22,440 bases of DNA, taken from positions 1-22,440 of the forward strand of contig NZ_UQKJ01000022.1 in NCBI RefSeq assembly GCF_900541605.1, in the 5' to 3' direction. This DNA is from an uncultured Dialister sp. GTDB taxonomy: Bacteria; Bacillota; Negativicutes; Veillonellales; Dialisteraceae. Below, in pieces: positions 22,241-22,440 of the stretch (positions are counted from its first letter, which is position 1; every line of letters begins with the position of its first letter). The position numbers and the translations under genes were made by a program. Below the pieces are notes generated by a model that had not been told where the DNA came from, made no database searches, and saw only the letters and a list, made by a program, of their open reading frames with translations.

Positions 22241-22386
22241 AAGAATTGAGGTTTGAGAGTTGAGAGTTGAGGTTTGAGAGTTGAGAGTTGAGGTTTGGCG
22301 GCTTCGCCGCAAATGAACCCTTGCCCGCTTCGTAGGGCCTCCATCTCTAAAGGAACTCGTGCTTACCGGAAGTCTCGATAGAGAAG
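22241..22386. repeat. Heptamer array + CTTCG hairpin + macro-repeat
   Basis: A TTGAGGT/TTGAGAG/TTGAGAG-type period-7 array (22244-22295) is followed by GCGGCTTCGCCGCAAATG (22297-22314), then CCATCTCTAAAGGAACTCGTGCTTACC-type sequence with CTCGATAGA. This is the same order of modules as at 4519-4850 but lacks the hairpin cluster in between. Confidence 0.7.
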
Positions 22387-22390
22387 TTAA

Positions 22391-22440
22391 GGAAGCACTG
22401 ATTAAATCGTTGTCAGATTTTATTCTTGGATTTTTATGCA
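22391..22440. mobile_element. Third MITE copy, cut by the window end
   Basis: Begins GGAAGCACTGATTAAATCG. It matches the reverse complement of the right end of the 6461-6619 element at 44 of 50 bases, so it is inserted in the opposite orientation. TTAA (22387-22390) precedes it as the likely target copy; the other side is outside the window. Confidence 0.75.

Overview
This looks like a chromosomal core-gene window from an anaerobic member of the Bacillota. The evidence is: a SorC-family CggR regulator heading a glycolytic operon, enoyl-ACP reductase II (FabK), a family II manganese pyrophosphatase, a PcrA-type helicase with NAD-dependent ligase, AGGAGG-type ribosome binding sites, and fairly GC-rich coding DNA. 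I lean towards Negativicutes (Dialister-like), but that is an impression from gene order and style, not something I could test. Thirteen of fourteen genes are on the minus strand; only fabK is on the plus strand. I see no rRNA, tRNA, CRISPR array, phage gene or transposase gene.

Layout by coordinate. 1-196: repeat-rich 3' flank. 197-4417: pcrA-ligA repair/replication pair, transcribed leftwards. 4418-5332: 915 bp without a credible gene, made of heptamer arrays and short hairpins, ending in the ppaC terminator. 5333-6277: ppaC with its own extended -10 promoter. 6301-6865: a large imperfect palindrome split by a 159-bp foldback MITE, then the eno terminator. 6866-12245: the operon cggR-gap-pgk-tpiA-eno (no phosphoglycerate mutase between tpiA and eno). 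12246-12811: divergent intergenic region with repeats and promoters. 12812-13765: fabK. 13766-14081: hexamer array, palindrome and a bidirectional terminator. 14082-15683: a SpoVB/MurJ-type flippase. 15684-16421: repeats with a second, shrunken MITE. 16422-21878: folP-folB-folK-mfd, with a 277-bp inverted-repeat element between folP and folB. 21879-22440: folP promoter, a candidate short structured transcript, a heptamer array and the start of a third MITE copy.

The genes fall into housekeeping sets. These are ATP-yielding lower glycolysis under its own repressor, pterin/folate synthesis coupled to transcription-repair coupling factor, ligation and unwinding for DNA repair, pyrophosphate removal, one fatty-acid elongation enzyme, and envelope precursor export. 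Folate and mfd are linked by an 11-nt overlap; cggR-gap, gap-pgk, pgk-tpiA and folB-folK are separated by 1 to 6 nt.

The unusual content is in the intergenic DNA. Nearly every gap holds a modular repeat built from (i) period-7 arrays of the AGCTGTT/TTGAGAT type, (ii) period-6 GATCGA-type arrays placed just after 3' gene ends in sense orientation, (iii) NNNGGC-TTC/GAA-GCCNNN hairpins, and (iv) large palindromes. Into these, a foldback MITE family with IS5-like GGAAGC ends has inserted with 4-bp target duplications. I could not test how widespread these repeats are.
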